Shown here: positions 18,508 through 26,204 of the stretch, piece by piece
Layout of the letters: every line of letters begins with the position of its first letter
Numbering within the stretch: the stretch's first letter is position 1
Assembly (NCBI GenBank): GCA_012026885.1
Contig: VEPL01000011.1
Span: 1 to 64,000 of the forward strand
From: Betaproteobacteria bacterium
GTDB taxonomy: Bacteria; Pseudomonadota; Gammaproteobacteria; Burkholderiales; Rhodocyclaceae
Reading direction: 5' to 3'
DNA: 64,000 nt
Made by a program: the position numbers and the translations under genes
Notes under the pieces: generated by a model
Databases searched by the model: none
Told to the model about the DNA's origin: nothing
The model's input: only the letters and a program-made list of their open reading frames with translations

Positions 18508-19628
18508 GAAGCGACGATCGCAGATGGATCTGGCAATCCGACGAATGGCCCGAATGGCGCTACGACGTCTCGGCGCTGGCCGGATTGTTGGCTGATACCT
18601 GCCGGCTGCAAGGCCTTCTGGCGGGACGCCTTGCCGATATCGGCATCGCCTTCCGCAACCGAACGACCGTAGACACCCTCACCGACGAGGTCGTCAAGAC
18701 CAGTGCAATCGAAGGGGAACACCTCGACCCGCATTCAGTTCGCTCATCCATCGCATTGCGCCTCGGTGTCGATATCGGCGCCCTGCGCCCGGTCGACCGC
18801 AACGTCGAGGGCGTGGTAGAGATGGTGCTCGACGCGACCGGCCGATGCGACGAGCCGGTTACGCGCGATCGACTTTTCGCCTGGCATGCAGCGCTTTTCC
18901 CGACCGGGCATTCCGGTCTCGCCAGGATCGACGTCGGACGCTGGCGCGACGATGCGGGTGGTCCCATGCAGGTCGTCTCCGGGCCCATCGGGAACGCGCG
19001 GGTCCACTTCGAGGCCCCTCCCGCAGCCCGCCTCGATGCGGAAATGGAACGCTTCCTCGCGTGGCTCAATGCCACGCCGACGGAACCACCGCTCCTTCGT
19101 GCCGGCCTGGGACACCTGTGGTTCGTTACCCTGCATCCGTTCGATGACGGCAACGGCCGCATCGCCCGCGCGCTGGGCGACCTGCTGCTGGCCCGGGCGG
19201 ACGCAGATAGCCGCCGGTTCTATAGCCTCTCCGCCCAGATTCAGCGGGATCGCAAAGCCTATTACGACATCCTCGAACGCACCCAGAAGGGCAGCCTTGA
19301 CGTCACCGAATGGCTGGCGTGGTTCCTGGCCAGCCTGGGCCGCGCCATCGAGCAAGCGCTCCGCGACCTCGATGGCGCGCTGTCCCGCACCCGCTTCTGG
19401 CAACGCTTCGCCGGAACGCCCCTGAACGAAAGGCAGGCCAGGCTGATCGAACGACTGCTCGACGGTTTCACCGGCAAACTTACCAGCAGCAAATGGGCGA
19501 CCATCGCAAAATGTTCCCCGGACACGGCGCTGCGCGACATCCATGAATTGCTCGCCCGCGGCATCCTGCGCAAGCCCGGTGCCGGAGGGCGCAGCACCCA
19601 CTACGAACTGAATTGGCCCGAACCATGA
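18504..19628 (+). CDS. fic: Fic-family protein (AMP transferase) with N-terminal inhibitory motif and C-terminal winged helix
   Basis: About 374 residues. The N-terminus [14 protein letters not shown] matches the DUF4172-type region of Fic proteins. The inhibitory helix motif TSAIEG fits [S/T]xxxE[G/N], and the catalytic loop [12 protein letters not shown] is intact, so an autoinhibited (class II) AMPylating or similar nucleotide-transferring enzyme is expected. The C-terminal ~70 residues ([15 protein letters not shown] to GGRSTHYEL) look like a winged helix. The ATG at 18504 is preferred over TTG at 18480 because the family begins near WIWQ. Its start overlaps the paaY-remnant stop and its own stop overlaps the paaY start (ATGA both times). 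It appears to be an insertion. Confidence 0.9.
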   Translation: MRSDDRRWIWQSDEWPEWRYDVSALAGLLADTCRLQGLLAGRLADIGIAFRNRTTVDTLTDEVVKTSAIEGEHLDPHSVRSSIALRLGVDIGALRPVDRNVEGVVEMVLDATGRCDEPVTRDRLFAWHAALFPTGHSGLARIDVGRWRDDAGGPMQVVSGPIGNARVHFEAPPAARLDAEMERFLAWLNATPTEPPLLRAGLGHLWFVTLHPFDDGNGRIARALGDLLLARADADSRRFYSLSAQIQRDRKAYYDILERTQKGSLDVTEWLAWFLASLGRAIEQALRDLDGALSRTRFWQRFAGTPLNERQARLIERLLDGFTGKLTSSKWATIAKCSPDTALRDIHELLARGILRKPGAGGRSTHYELNWPEP

Positions 19629-20236
19629 CCCCACTTCGCGTCTACGCCATCGACGGCATCGTCCCCGTCGTCGATCCCACCGCCTATGTCCACCCCAGCG
19701 CCGTGCTGATCGGCGACGTCATCGTCGGCCCCGGCTGCTATGTCGGCCCCTGCGCCAGCCTGCGCGGCGATTTCGGCCGCCTCATCCTCGAGCGCGGCGC
19801 CAACCTGCAGGACACCTGCGTCATGCACGGCTTCCCCGGCACCGACACCGTCGTCGAGGAAGACGGCCACATCGGCCACGGCGCCGTACTGCACGGCTGC
19901 CGCATCGGGAGGAACGCGCTGGTCGGAATGAACGCGGTGATCATGGACAACGCCGTCGTCGGCGAATCGTCCATCGTCGCCGCCAGCGCCTTCGTCAAGG
20001 CCGGCGCCGAGATCCCGCCCCGGAGCCTCGCCGCCGGCATGCCGGCCAAGGTCATCCGCGCGCTTTCCGACGAAGAGATCGCCTGGAAGGTCGACGGCAC
20101 CCGCACCTACCAGGACCTCGCCCGCCGCAGCCTGGCGACGATGACCGAATGCGACCCGCTCAGCGCAATCGAACCCGACCGCAAGCGCATCCACATGCCC
20201 GAGGTCGTGCCGCTGGTGGAACTGAAAAAGCGTTAG
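19625..20236 (+). CDS. paaY: PaaY-like gamma-carbonic-anhydrase-fold thioesterase
   Basis: Left-handed beta-helix protein of 203 residues. Hexapeptide repeats ([41 protein letters not shown]; only short parts quoted) and metal-site histidines ([22 protein letters not shown]) are clear. PaaY hydrolyses dead-end 2-hydroxycyclohepta-1,4,6-triene-1-formyl-CoA formed in the phenylacetate pathway. It lies 14 kb from the main paa operon and directly behind fic, with which it shares an ATGA overlap, so its expression now probably depends on read-through of fic. Confidence 0.9.
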   Translation: MTPLRVYAIDGIVPVVDPTAYVHPSAVLIGDVIVGPGCYVGPCASLRGDFGRLILERGANLQDTCVMHGFPGTDTVVEEDGHIGHGAVLHGCRIGRNALVGMNAVIMDNAVVGESSIVAASAFVKAGAEIPPRSLAAGMPAKVIRALSDEEIAWKVDGTRTYQDLARRSLATMTECDPLSAIEPDRKRIHMPEVVPLVELKKR

Positions 20237-20267
20237 GCCACAACCCCATTCCTGCGAAGCAAAATCC

Positions 20268-20311
20268 GTTTTCCCCAAACCGGGGACAATCGGCCCCACT
20301 TTGGGGAAAAC
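20268..20311. terminator. Large near-perfect hairpin after paaY
   Basis: G-TTTTCCCCAAA (20268-20279) pairs exactly with TTTGGGGAAAA-C (20300-20311). Inside, GGGG (20282-20285) can pair with CCCC (20294-20297), giving a 44-base stem-loop 31 bases after the paaY stop. It has no T-run outside the stem on the plus side, but the stem itself ends in A/T tracts on both strands. It may be a bidirectional terminator or the end of an inserted segment. Confidence 0.55.
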
Positions 20312-20381
20312 CACTTGGTTGCGCCCACGCATCCCTCAGTCAGCCCGACAACGCCAACCAGTGCTATGCTGTCAAAACAGT

Positions 20382-20391
20382 AAAACGTTTT
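20382..20391. promoter_or_regulatory. Palindrome before the antitoxin gene
   Basis: AAAACGTTTT is a perfect 10-base palindrome 10 bases before the antitoxin ATG, preceded by CAAAACAGT. Ribbon-helix-helix antitoxins usually autoregulate through such sites. Binding is inferred. Confidence 0.4.
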
Positions 20392-20401
20392 GGAGTCAGC
20401 C

Positions 20402-20635
20402 ATGGCCAGCGAAGCGATCCGCGCCACGCTTTACATCGAACCCGGCCTGCACCAGGCGTTGCGCCTGAAGGCCGCCAGCGCCCACCGCACGATGTCCGAC
20501 ATCGTCAACGACGCGATCCGCGCCGCACTTCGCGAAGACGAGGAAGATCTCGCCGCCTTTGTGCTGCGCGCCGAGGAGCCCTCCCTCAGCTACGAAGCCT
20601 TCCTCGGAAAGCTGAAGGCCGATGGCACGCTATGA
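20402..20635 (+). CDS. Ribbon-helix-helix antitoxin (RelB/CopG-like)
   Basis: Protein of 77 residues. The N-terminal strand-helix-helix (IRATLYIEPGLHQALRLKAA, then RTMSDIVNDAIRAAL) is a CopG/MetJ-type DNA-binding fold; the acidic C-terminus (REDEEDLAAF) would wrap and neutralise the toxin. The ATG at 20402 has GGAG 6 bases upstream, so the TTG start in the track is not needed. It overlaps the downstream toxin gene by 14 bases, the usual antitoxin-toxin arrangement. Confidence 0.85.
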   Translation: MASEAIRATLYIEPGLHQALRLKAASAHRTMSDIVNDAIRAALREDEEDLAAFVLRAEEPSLSYEAFLGKLKADGTL

Positions 20636-20882
20636 ACTGCGGATCAAGGCATCCGTCGCCAAGGACCTGCGCGAACTTCCCAAGGCAGACGTCAGGCGCA
20701 TCGTCGAACGCATCGAATGCCTGCGCGACGAACCGCGTCCGTTCGGATGCGAAAAGCTCTCCGCCCTGGAGCGCTACCGGATCCGGCAAGGCAACTACCG
20801 CATCATCTACGAAATATTCGATGCCGAAATCGTCGTCGAAGTCGTCAAGGTCGGGCACCGCAAGGACGTCTACCGAGACTGA
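20622..20882 (+). CDS. RelE/ParE-family toxin
   Basis: Basic protein of 86 residues with the RelE/ParE fold: helix pair KDLRELPKADVRRIVERI, then strands YRIRQGNYRIIYEI and VVEVVKVGHRKDVYRD. RelE members cleave mRNA at the ribosome and ParE members poison gyrase; the sequence leans to the RelE type (RxGNYRIIY, HRKDVY). It overlaps the antitoxin gene by 14 bases. The pair directly follows paaY and the hairpin and is part of the accessory zone. Confidence 0.87.
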   Translation: MARYELRIKASVAKDLRELPKADVRRIVERIECLRDEPRPFGCEKLSALERYRIRQGNYRIIYEIFDAEIVVEVVKVGHRKDVYRD

Positions 20883-20929
20883 CACCCTGCTCCGATGATC
20901 CCGGACCCGACCCGCACCCCGAGGAGAAG

Positions 20930-21319
20930 ATGGCCATGACATCCATCCTCGCCCTGACCGTGATCACCCTTGCCGCCGTGGCGACGGTTGTCTTCGTCGG
21001 CATCCTCAAGCCGGTGAGCGCCACCGCCTACGCCCTCTTCGCGCTCTGGCTCCTGCTGCCGGCCATCGTCATCGCCGCCAGCACCCTCACCGCCCGCCGC
21101 CGCGGGCGCCCGGTGCCGGCCGGCGAATGGCTGCTTGGCGCTGCCGTCGCGGCCGGCGGCGCGCTCATGCTCGCGGACATCCTCTTCTGGCACCGCGACG
21201 CCCAGGGCGGCATCGCCGTCCTCATGGTGCCGCTGCTGCAGTTGCCGGCGTGGTTCGCGCTGCGCTGGGTACTCAGGCGGCGAGCGCCGACAGCAGGCCA
21301 AGGGCAAGCCCGAGGCTGA
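20930..21319 (+). CDS. Small membrane protein of unknown function
   Basis: 129 residues with about four hydrophobic segments (SILALTVITLAAVATVVFVG, AYALFALWLLLPAIVIAAST, WLLGAAVAAGGALMLADILF, and a segment near LMVPLLQLPAWFAL). No family recognised. GAGGAG lies just upstream of ATG 20930; the ATG at 20936 is equally possible. Its last 47 bases overlap the convergent ORF at 21273-21602, so one of the two may be shorter or not expressed. Confidence 0.6.
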   Translation: MAMTSILALTVITLAAVATVVFVGILKPVSATAYALFALWLLLPAIVIAASTLTARRRGRPVPAGEWLLGAAVAAGGALMLADILFWHRDAQGGIAVLMVPLLQLPAWFALRWVLRRRAPTAGQGQARG

Positions 21320-21602
21320 GCGGCGGCAGCGAACCGCCAAGCAAGGTGCTGCGGGTGCCGATCCGGCGCCGGTCGAAATCATCCGGCTCGAACCGGCGGC
21401 CCCAGAGCCAGCGGTTCTCCAGCCCGAACCCGGCCGCCAGCACCGCCAGCGCCAGCAGCCCCGTGGCCGCGAAGAAGATCCCCGACCCCGCCGGCAACAA
21501 CGCGCCCAGGCCGGCGGCCAGCAGACGGCCGCCGAAAAAGCCGGCCGCCAGGGCAGCAAGGTAAGCAAGCATCCGCGAGGCGCGCGCGAGCATGGCAGTC
21601 AT
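21273..21602 (-). CDS. Putative small membrane protein
   Basis: 109 residues with three hydrophobic segments (LAYLAALAAGFFGGRLLAAG, GSGIFFAATGLLALAVLAAG, PLSLGLALGLLSALAA) and a charged loop RRFEPDDFDRRR between the second and third. The codon use is plausible, but no family is recognised and the 3' end overlaps the opposite ORF by 47 bases. A real small inner-membrane protein is more likely than not. Confidence 0.5.
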   Translation of the reverse strand: MTAMLARASRMLAYLAALAAGFFGGRLLAAGLGALLPAGSGIFFAATGLLALAVLAAGFGLENRWLWGRRFEPDDFDRRRIGTRSTLLGGSLPPLSLGLALGLLSALAA

Positions 21603-21656
21603 CCATCGGGGTTGAACCGGGCCGATTATCCGGCCAAATGCGGCCGCCGCATCAGC

Positions 21657-22337
21657 CTAGAACGGCGCCGCACTCTCCACCTGCAGCGCAGCTGCGGTCG
21701 ACGGGTGAAAAAAGCCCAAAAACGCCGCGTGCAGCAACAGGCGCGGGGCGCGGGCGAAGACCTCCGGCGGCGCATACAACTCGTCGCCGAGGATGGGGTG
21801 GCCGATGGCCTGCAGGTGCACGCGCAACTGGTGCGAGCGCCCGGTTTCCGGAAAGAGATCGACCCGCGTCGCATCCAGCGCCGGCTCGTAGCCGACCACG
21901 CGCAGCCGCGTACGGGACGGCTTGCCGATGGCGTGATCCACCATCTGGCGCGGGCGGTTGGGCCAATCGGCGACCAGCGGCAGGTCGATCACCTGCTCGC
22001 CCGCCGCCATGCGCCCGGCCACCAATGCCACGTAGCGCTTTTCCACGCGGCGCGTCTCGAAAAGCCGGTTGAGGGCGCGATGCATGTCCGGGCTGCGCGC
22101 CAGCACCAGCAGGCCCGAGGTGCCGAGGTCCAGCCGGTGCACCGGCAAGGCCTCCGGGTAGCGCGCCTGGACGCGGGCGCTCAGGCAATCCTGCTTGCCC
22201 GGCCCCCGCCCCGGCACCGACAACAGCCCGGCCGGCTTGTCGACGATGAGCAGGGTGTCGTCGATGTAGCGGATGTCGAGGCCTTCGTCGGGAGGGGGTT
22301 GGTAGGTCGGTGAGTTCTGGCTCATAGAGCTAGGCAT
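21657..22337 (-). CDS. rluA: RluA-family pseudouridine synthase
   Basis: Uridine isomerase of about 226 residues, close to the size of E. coli RluA, which modifies 23S rRNA and some tRNAs. The catalytic motif HRLDLGTSG carries the essential Asp; the fold continues with KRYVALVAG and TGRSHQLRVHL...GDELY. No S4 domain is present. The start is either the ATG at 22337 or the one at 22325; neither has a strong ribosome site. It is divergent from the defence-type operon and marks the left chromosomal border of the low-GC segment. Confidence 0.87.
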   Translation of the reverse strand: MPSSMSQNSPTYQPPPDEGLDIRYIDDTLLIVDKPAGLLSVPGRGPGKQDCLSARVQARYPEALPVHRLDLGTSGLLVLARSPDMHRALNRLFETRRVEKRYVALVAGRMAAGEQVIDLPLVADWPNRPRQMVDHAIGKPSRTRLRVVGYEPALDATRVDLFPETGRSHQLRVHLQAIGHPILGDELYAPPEVFARAPRLLLHAAFLGFFHPSTAAALQVESAAPF

Positions 22338-22384
22338 TGTAGCGCCTGCCTCAGCGACCAGCTGACACACTATTTCTAAATGAT

Positions 22385-22419
22385 TTGACACTACATATAT
22401 CGTATGTATACTACATACG
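22385..22419 (+). promoter_or_regulatory. Strong promoter with palindromic operator for the defence-type operon
   Basis: TTGACA (22385-22390), 16 bases, TATACT (22407-22412, 5/6) forms the best sigma-70 promoter in the window. An 8-base inverted repeat with a 3-base centre, CGTATGTA-TAC-TACATACG (22401-22419), covers the whole -10 and the expected start site. GGAGG at 22436-22440 then serves the ATG at 22445. The layout implies tight repression by a dimeric protein, as in controller-regulated restriction-modification operons. Confidence 0.72.
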
Positions 22420-22444
22420 CAGTATATATAGCCATGGAGGACTT

Positions 22445-22672
22445 ATGGGAACACCGGATAAGCGCGAAAAATTTAAGGAACTCGCCGAGAAGCGCGTACT
22501 TAGGGCCATCAAAGACATCCGTCTTGTTGGGAATCTAGCTAACCGAAACAACTATTCATACACCGATCAAGATGGCGCGAAGATATGCGCTGCCCTTGAG
22601 TCAGAAATCAAAGCTCTCCGGGCCAAATTTTCTTCCGAAGATAACAAACAAAGCATTACATTCAAGCTTTAA
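22445..22672 (+). CDS. Small basic protein opening the defence-type operon
   Basis: 75-residue charged protein (KREKFKELAEKRVLRAIKDI... ALESEIKALRAKF) predicted to be mostly helical. I start it at the ATG 22445, which has GGAGG 4 bases away, instead of the track start that runs through the promoter palindrome. No classical helix-turn-helix is evident. I recall similar short proteins with AIKDIRLVGNL-like cores near MORC-type ATPase and methylase operons, but cannot confirm this. It could be the autoregulator binding the palindrome or a small structural subunit. It ends 11 bases before the ATPase gene. Confidence 0.75.
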   Translation: MGTPDKREKFKELAEKRVLRAIKDIRLVGNLANRNNYSYTDQDGAKICAALESEIKALRAKFSSEDNKQSITFKL

Positions 22673-22683
22673 CAGGCGTCCAA

Positions 22684-24480
22684 ATGGCCACATATCGCTG
22701 GTTGTTCCAAAAGACCCCCCGCATGGGAGGGGCAACGGGTGAAGCATTTGTCAATACACTGCACGCCACGGGCATGTCGCCCGATGCAGTTCTGGCCCGC
22801 GAGGCAATTCAGAACAGCTGCGACGCCGCCAAAAATCCCGGCAAGGAGAAGGTTCGAGTTGTCTTTCGTCGAATACAACTAACGGGCACACAAAAGGCCG
22901 ACTTCATTCGAGAAGCTGGAATCGCCGATGATATAGCCTCTCGCGCCGAGCAGCTGGAACTGCAATCAGACCACTGCGTGGGCACGATTAACGATCCCGA
23001 CATCCCACTTTCACTGCTGTACGTAGAAGACTATTCAACTCACGGCCTATACGGCGACCCCCACGATGATAGTTCCCATTTCTTTCGACTGCTGCTCTCG
23101 CTAGGCGATGGATCAAAAGCCCGTGAAGGGAAGGATTCTGGAGGGTCATACGGCTTCGGCAAATCTGTGTATTCCGCAAACAGCCGAATCCATACAATCT
23201 TCGCATATAGCGTCCTCGCAGCAGAGCATGTGGCGGATGGCATTCACAGTAGGCTAATGGGTTGCTCCTACTTCAATGCCCACAAGCATGGCGGAACCTC
23301 CTATTCCGGGCGCGCCTGGCTTGGAATCAAAGACGGCGAGGATGTCGACCCCCTTGAAAATGATGCCGCCCATGGCCTGGCCAAGACACTAGGATTTTCA
23401 CCGCGAGCCAAGGAGCAGAGTGGTACATCCATCCTTATAGTGGATTGCTCCGTCGAAACCGAGGATCTAAAGCGATCGATCGAGGAATGGTGGTGGCCTC
23501 GATTGGTCGAGGATGGCCTTGACGTCGAGATCTATGAGCAGGACAAACGAATGCCGCCGCCTCGACCTCGCCAACGTAGCGATTTGAGGCCCTTTATCGA
23601 GTGTTATGACCTCGCCACGAAGCGAGCAAACGTAGCTCAGCCGAAGTGCCAAAAGACCGGCGATCTAAACCGCATTCATAACACACCGCTTGGCTCATAC
23701 GGCTACATGGTACTTCCACCGGACGCACTGAATGACGAAGCGCTTCAGGAAAAGCTAAATTGCGTCGCGTTGATCCGCTCCCCTCGCATGGTCGTTTCTT
23801 ACTTGGAAACAGGTAGCACTGCGATACCGGTGATAGGCACATTTGTGGCAGCCAGCGATGTCGATGGCCACCTGAAGCTTTCGGAACCGGCATCACATGA
23901 TCGTTGGGACCCCAAATCGACTCGACTTGATGCCACAAAAGATCGCGCGCGAGAATTTGTCAGAACGATTGTTGACCGGCTCAAAGCTGGCTTGAAAGCT
24001 TTTGCCAGAGATGCGCTCCCACCCGTTCCCAAGTCCGAAATCAGGCCAAAACTTCTAGAAAAACTTCTCGGAAACCTTTTCAAGCCTCCATCAAAAGCCC
24101 CTGGCAATCAGGGTGGAAGCGCCGCCGATCCGATCACTATTCGTTTTTCCTCTCAACCGCACACGCGTGTAGATGGGGACAAGCTACGTACAGCATGTAT
24201 GTTCAAAGTTGGTCTCAATCAAGATTTCGCTGAGGCTACGGCCGATGTACTTCTGGACGTTAGGTGCCTGGTAGCCGAGGAGGATGGCTTCAATGCGCAA
24301 GACGACATCCCTGTAAGCCTGGCTTGTGTCGATGTCGACTACGAGGTTGTGAGCGAACATCCTGCTGTACTCAAAATTAAGCTCGACAAGGAGATGCAAG
24401 CGCAGGTCGAAGCGATTTCTTCACCCTACGATCCGAATTGGACAACCCAACTCAAAGTGCAAGTTTCACGGAAGGTCTAA
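22684..24480 (+). CDS. GHKL (MORC/MutL/Hsp90-like) ATPase
   Basis: Protein of 598 residues. The Bergerat ATP-binding fold occupies the first ~260: N-box E40-x3-N44-x2-D47-A (EAIQNSCDA), a divergent G1 box EDYSTHG (115-121), the flexible lid/G2 box SGGSYGFGKSV (152-162) and G3 GTSILIVD (247-254). A transducer-like S5 region and a unique C-terminal part follow. Prokaryotic MORC-like ATPases of this kind are known beside DNA methylases and Vsr nucleases in restriction-like operons (Iyer, Abhiman and Aravind). ATP-driven DNA clamping or loop sensing is the expected role. GC content is visibly below that of the neighbours. Confidence 0.85.
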   Translation: MATYRWLFQKTPRMGGATGEAFVNTLHATGMSPDAVLAREAIQNSCDAAKNPGKEKVRVVFRRIQLTGTQKADFIREAGIADDIASRAEQLELQSDHCVGTINDPDIPLSLLYVEDYSTHGLYGDPHDDSSHFFRLLLSLGDGSKAREGKDSGGSYGFGKSVYSANSRIHTIFAYSVLAAEHVADGIHSRLMGCSYFNAHKHGGTSYSGRAWLGIKDGEDVDPLENDAAHGLAKTLGFSPRAKEQSGTSILIVDCSVETEDLKRSIEEWWWPRLVEDGLDVEIYEQDKRMPPPRPRQRSDLRPFIECYDLATKRANVAQPKCQKTGDLNRIHNTPLGSYGYMVLPPDALNDEALQEKLNCVALIRSPRMVVSYLETGSTAIPVIGTFVAASDVDGHLKLSEPASHDRWDPKSTRLDATKDRAREFVRTIVDRLKAGLKAFARDALPPVPKSEIRPKLLEKLLGNLFKPPSKAPGNQGGSAADPITIRFSSQPHTRVDGDKLRTACMFKVGLNQDFAEATADVLLDVRCLVAEEDGFNAQDDIPVSLACVDVDYEVVSEHPAVLKIKLDKEMQAQVEAISSPYDPNWTTQLKVQVSRKV

Positions 24481-24485
24481 GCGTT

Positions 24486-25460
24486 ATGGACACCAACACA
24501 GCAGCCCCAACTTCTGCCAAGAAATGGTTACGCACGGAGGCAAGAACTGTCAGACCATTCAGGTACTCCGAAGACCTATTGAAGAACGCGGGTATTCGAC
24601 TGTATCCGGAGGACGACTTCGTGAGTGAAGATGTCTTCAACAAAGACGACTTCGACCTTGCTCGACTCGCCCCTCAAATCCGATTGGATTTCAATCCCAA
24701 TGGAATCAAGGAGCAACTTGGCCTCGAGCAAGAACACGTTCGGTTGATCGTTTCGTTGGAAGACAAAGCCCTCAAGAAAACGCTGGTTGTTCGGAACATG
24801 ACGATCGATGAATGCGTGGCAAACGAGATCATCGACATCCCACCAGCCATAAGCCGAAGACTTTCCTGGGTGGGCGTCACCAAGGTCCTTATTTCGCTCG
24901 TGCTGGCAAACGACAGAGCAGCTGACTTAGGCGAAGCCACCCGCGCAGGGAACTGGTTGGCTCGAAAAGAGATTTCAATCGCCAAACCTCGCGATGCGGC
25001 AACATTCCCTATCGAAATTGTCCCTGGCGAATGGTTCAAGAGTCGGGGCCTCCCAACTGAAACGACCTATTTTGTTGAGATATTGAGCGACGACCTCAAC
25101 CAGCCATGCGAACAGCTGCCCGAGATGGTAAGGGTCTACGTTAACGAGGCAGTCAATCAAGTACTGGCTCGCGCCGAAGACTCTCCTGCTGGCCGAGCTC
25201 TAGTACGTAGCATTTACTGCGACACTGCAGCGACGATCTTGTCCCATGGCTTCGGTAATCTAGAGGATGGCGGAGAGTTGCTAGAGGAAGGGATTTTGGC
25301 GGTAGTCGTAAAGCGGCTCGCTGAAGCCACCGACTTGGAATCCTCAGCTATCGCTCGGATGGCAAGAGAAGCCGGGTCTGGCGCGGGCAAACTGCGCGCT
25401 CTACTTCAAACCGAATCTGGCCTTACGAAGGCTCTCGCATCGATATCGCTCAGGGGTTAA
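24486..25460 (+). CDS. Unrecognised protein of the defence-type operon
   Basis: 324 residues, no family recognised. It appears soluble, with mixed alpha/beta character in the first 230 residues (LARLAPQIRLDF, EHVRLIVSLED, FPIEIVPGEWF, TYFVEILSDDL) and a helical C-terminus (RALVRSIYCDTAATILSHGF... LAEATDLESSAIARMAREAG). No signal peptide, membrane segment or nuclease motif stands out. The ATG at 24486 is 5 bases after the ATPase stop and the gene ends 3 bases before the next. A dedicated partner of the GHKL ATPase is likely from this tight spacing. Confidence 0.7.
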   Translation: MDTNTAAPTSAKKWLRTEARTVRPFRYSEDLLKNAGIRLYPEDDFVSEDVFNKDDFDLARLAPQIRLDFNPNGIKEQLGLEQEHVRLIVSLEDKALKKTLVVRNMTIDECVANEIIDIPPAISRRLSWVGVTKVLISLVLANDRAADLGEATRAGNWLARKEISIAKPRDAATFPIEIVPGEWFKSRGLPTETTYFVEILSDDLNQPCEQLPEMVRVYVNEAVNQVLARAEDSPAGRALVRSIYCDTAATILSHGFGNLEDGGELLEEGILAVVVKRLAEATDLESSAIARMAREAGSGAGKLRALLQTESGLTKALASISLRG

Positions 25461-25463
25461 GCA

Positions 25464-26204
25464 ATGCGTTATCAATCTATGGACTCAAGCAAGGCTAAGC
25501 GCTTCATACAACTTCGTCGCGAAGGGCAAGAACCTGCGCTTGATGGTTTCGTCGACACCAAAGGATCGGGACCCGAATACCCCATCGATCTTGTTCAGAA
25601 GCTTCGCGCAGAACTTCTCGCGATTAGGTTGAAATATCCAGCAGAGCTGAAAGAAAAGGATAGAAACGGTGGCCGATTTGAGGCCGAGGCCTGCGAAAAG
25701 GTCCATCAAATACTTCCGTTCGACGCCCAAGTTTTCGCCGATTCTGGATTTTGGGTGTGGCTGGCGGTGACCCAGCTATCCGAAATCGTCGAGTGGCGAC
25801 ATGGAGGAACAGATCGTTGGGCTAAGCTTCTCAACTACGGAATTGGTAACCGGACTGAAAATCTCGTATTTCGAATGTGGCTGCGTGCCGATCTCGTTTT
25901 CGACCAGGCTGCCGAAGACCCATATTGGCTTGCAAAGCGTGGGGATCAGGACCTATGGCGGTCTCACGTCTTCCGGCAAGACTACACAAACGTGCGAGAG
26001 TTTGCGCGAGCACTTGTCAATTTTCAATGTCTGCCCGAGGGTTATCGATTGCATCCTTCCAATGAGAATGGAATGCGAGTGCTTGCAAAGCGCATCAAGA
26101 GACTCCGCGCAAACATCGTGTTCGAGTTCCTGAGCACAAGCCAGCTGACCGATTTGTTGACTCAACAGTCTGCCGGACTCGAAGCTGCCGGTAATGCAAA
26201 GTAA
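25464..26204 (+). CDS. Unrecognised protein, possibly DUF6339-like
   Basis: 246 residues, alpha-helical and rich in aromatic and charged residues (FADSGFWVWLAVTQLSEIVEWRHG, partly quoted; RMWLRADLVFDQA; RQDYTNVREFARAL). From memory it resembles the DUF6339 family, which travels with cytosine methylases, Vsr and MORC-type ATPases; this needs a profile search. Its TAA shares a base with the methyltransferase ATG (TAATG), so the two are translationally coupled. A restriction or target-sensing subunit is plausible, but no PD-(D/E)xK signature is certain. Confidence 0.65.
   Translation: MRYQSMDSSKAKRFIQLRREGQEPALDGFVDTKGSGPEYPIDLVQKLRAELLAIRLKYPAELKEKDRNGGRFEAEACEKVHQILPFDAQVFADSGFWVWLAVTQLSEIVEWRHGGTDRWAKLLNYGIGNRTENLVFRMWLRADLVFDQAAEDPYWLAKRGDQDLWRSHVFRQDYTNVREFARALVNFQCLPEGYRLHPSNENGMRVLAKRIKRLRANIVFEFLSTSQLTDLLTQQSAGLEAAGNAK

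Noticed and set aside
22385-22444. 20-residue N-terminal extension of the first defence-operon gene
   Set aside because: It would be translated from within the promoter and operator; GGAGG and ATG at 22445 fit better.
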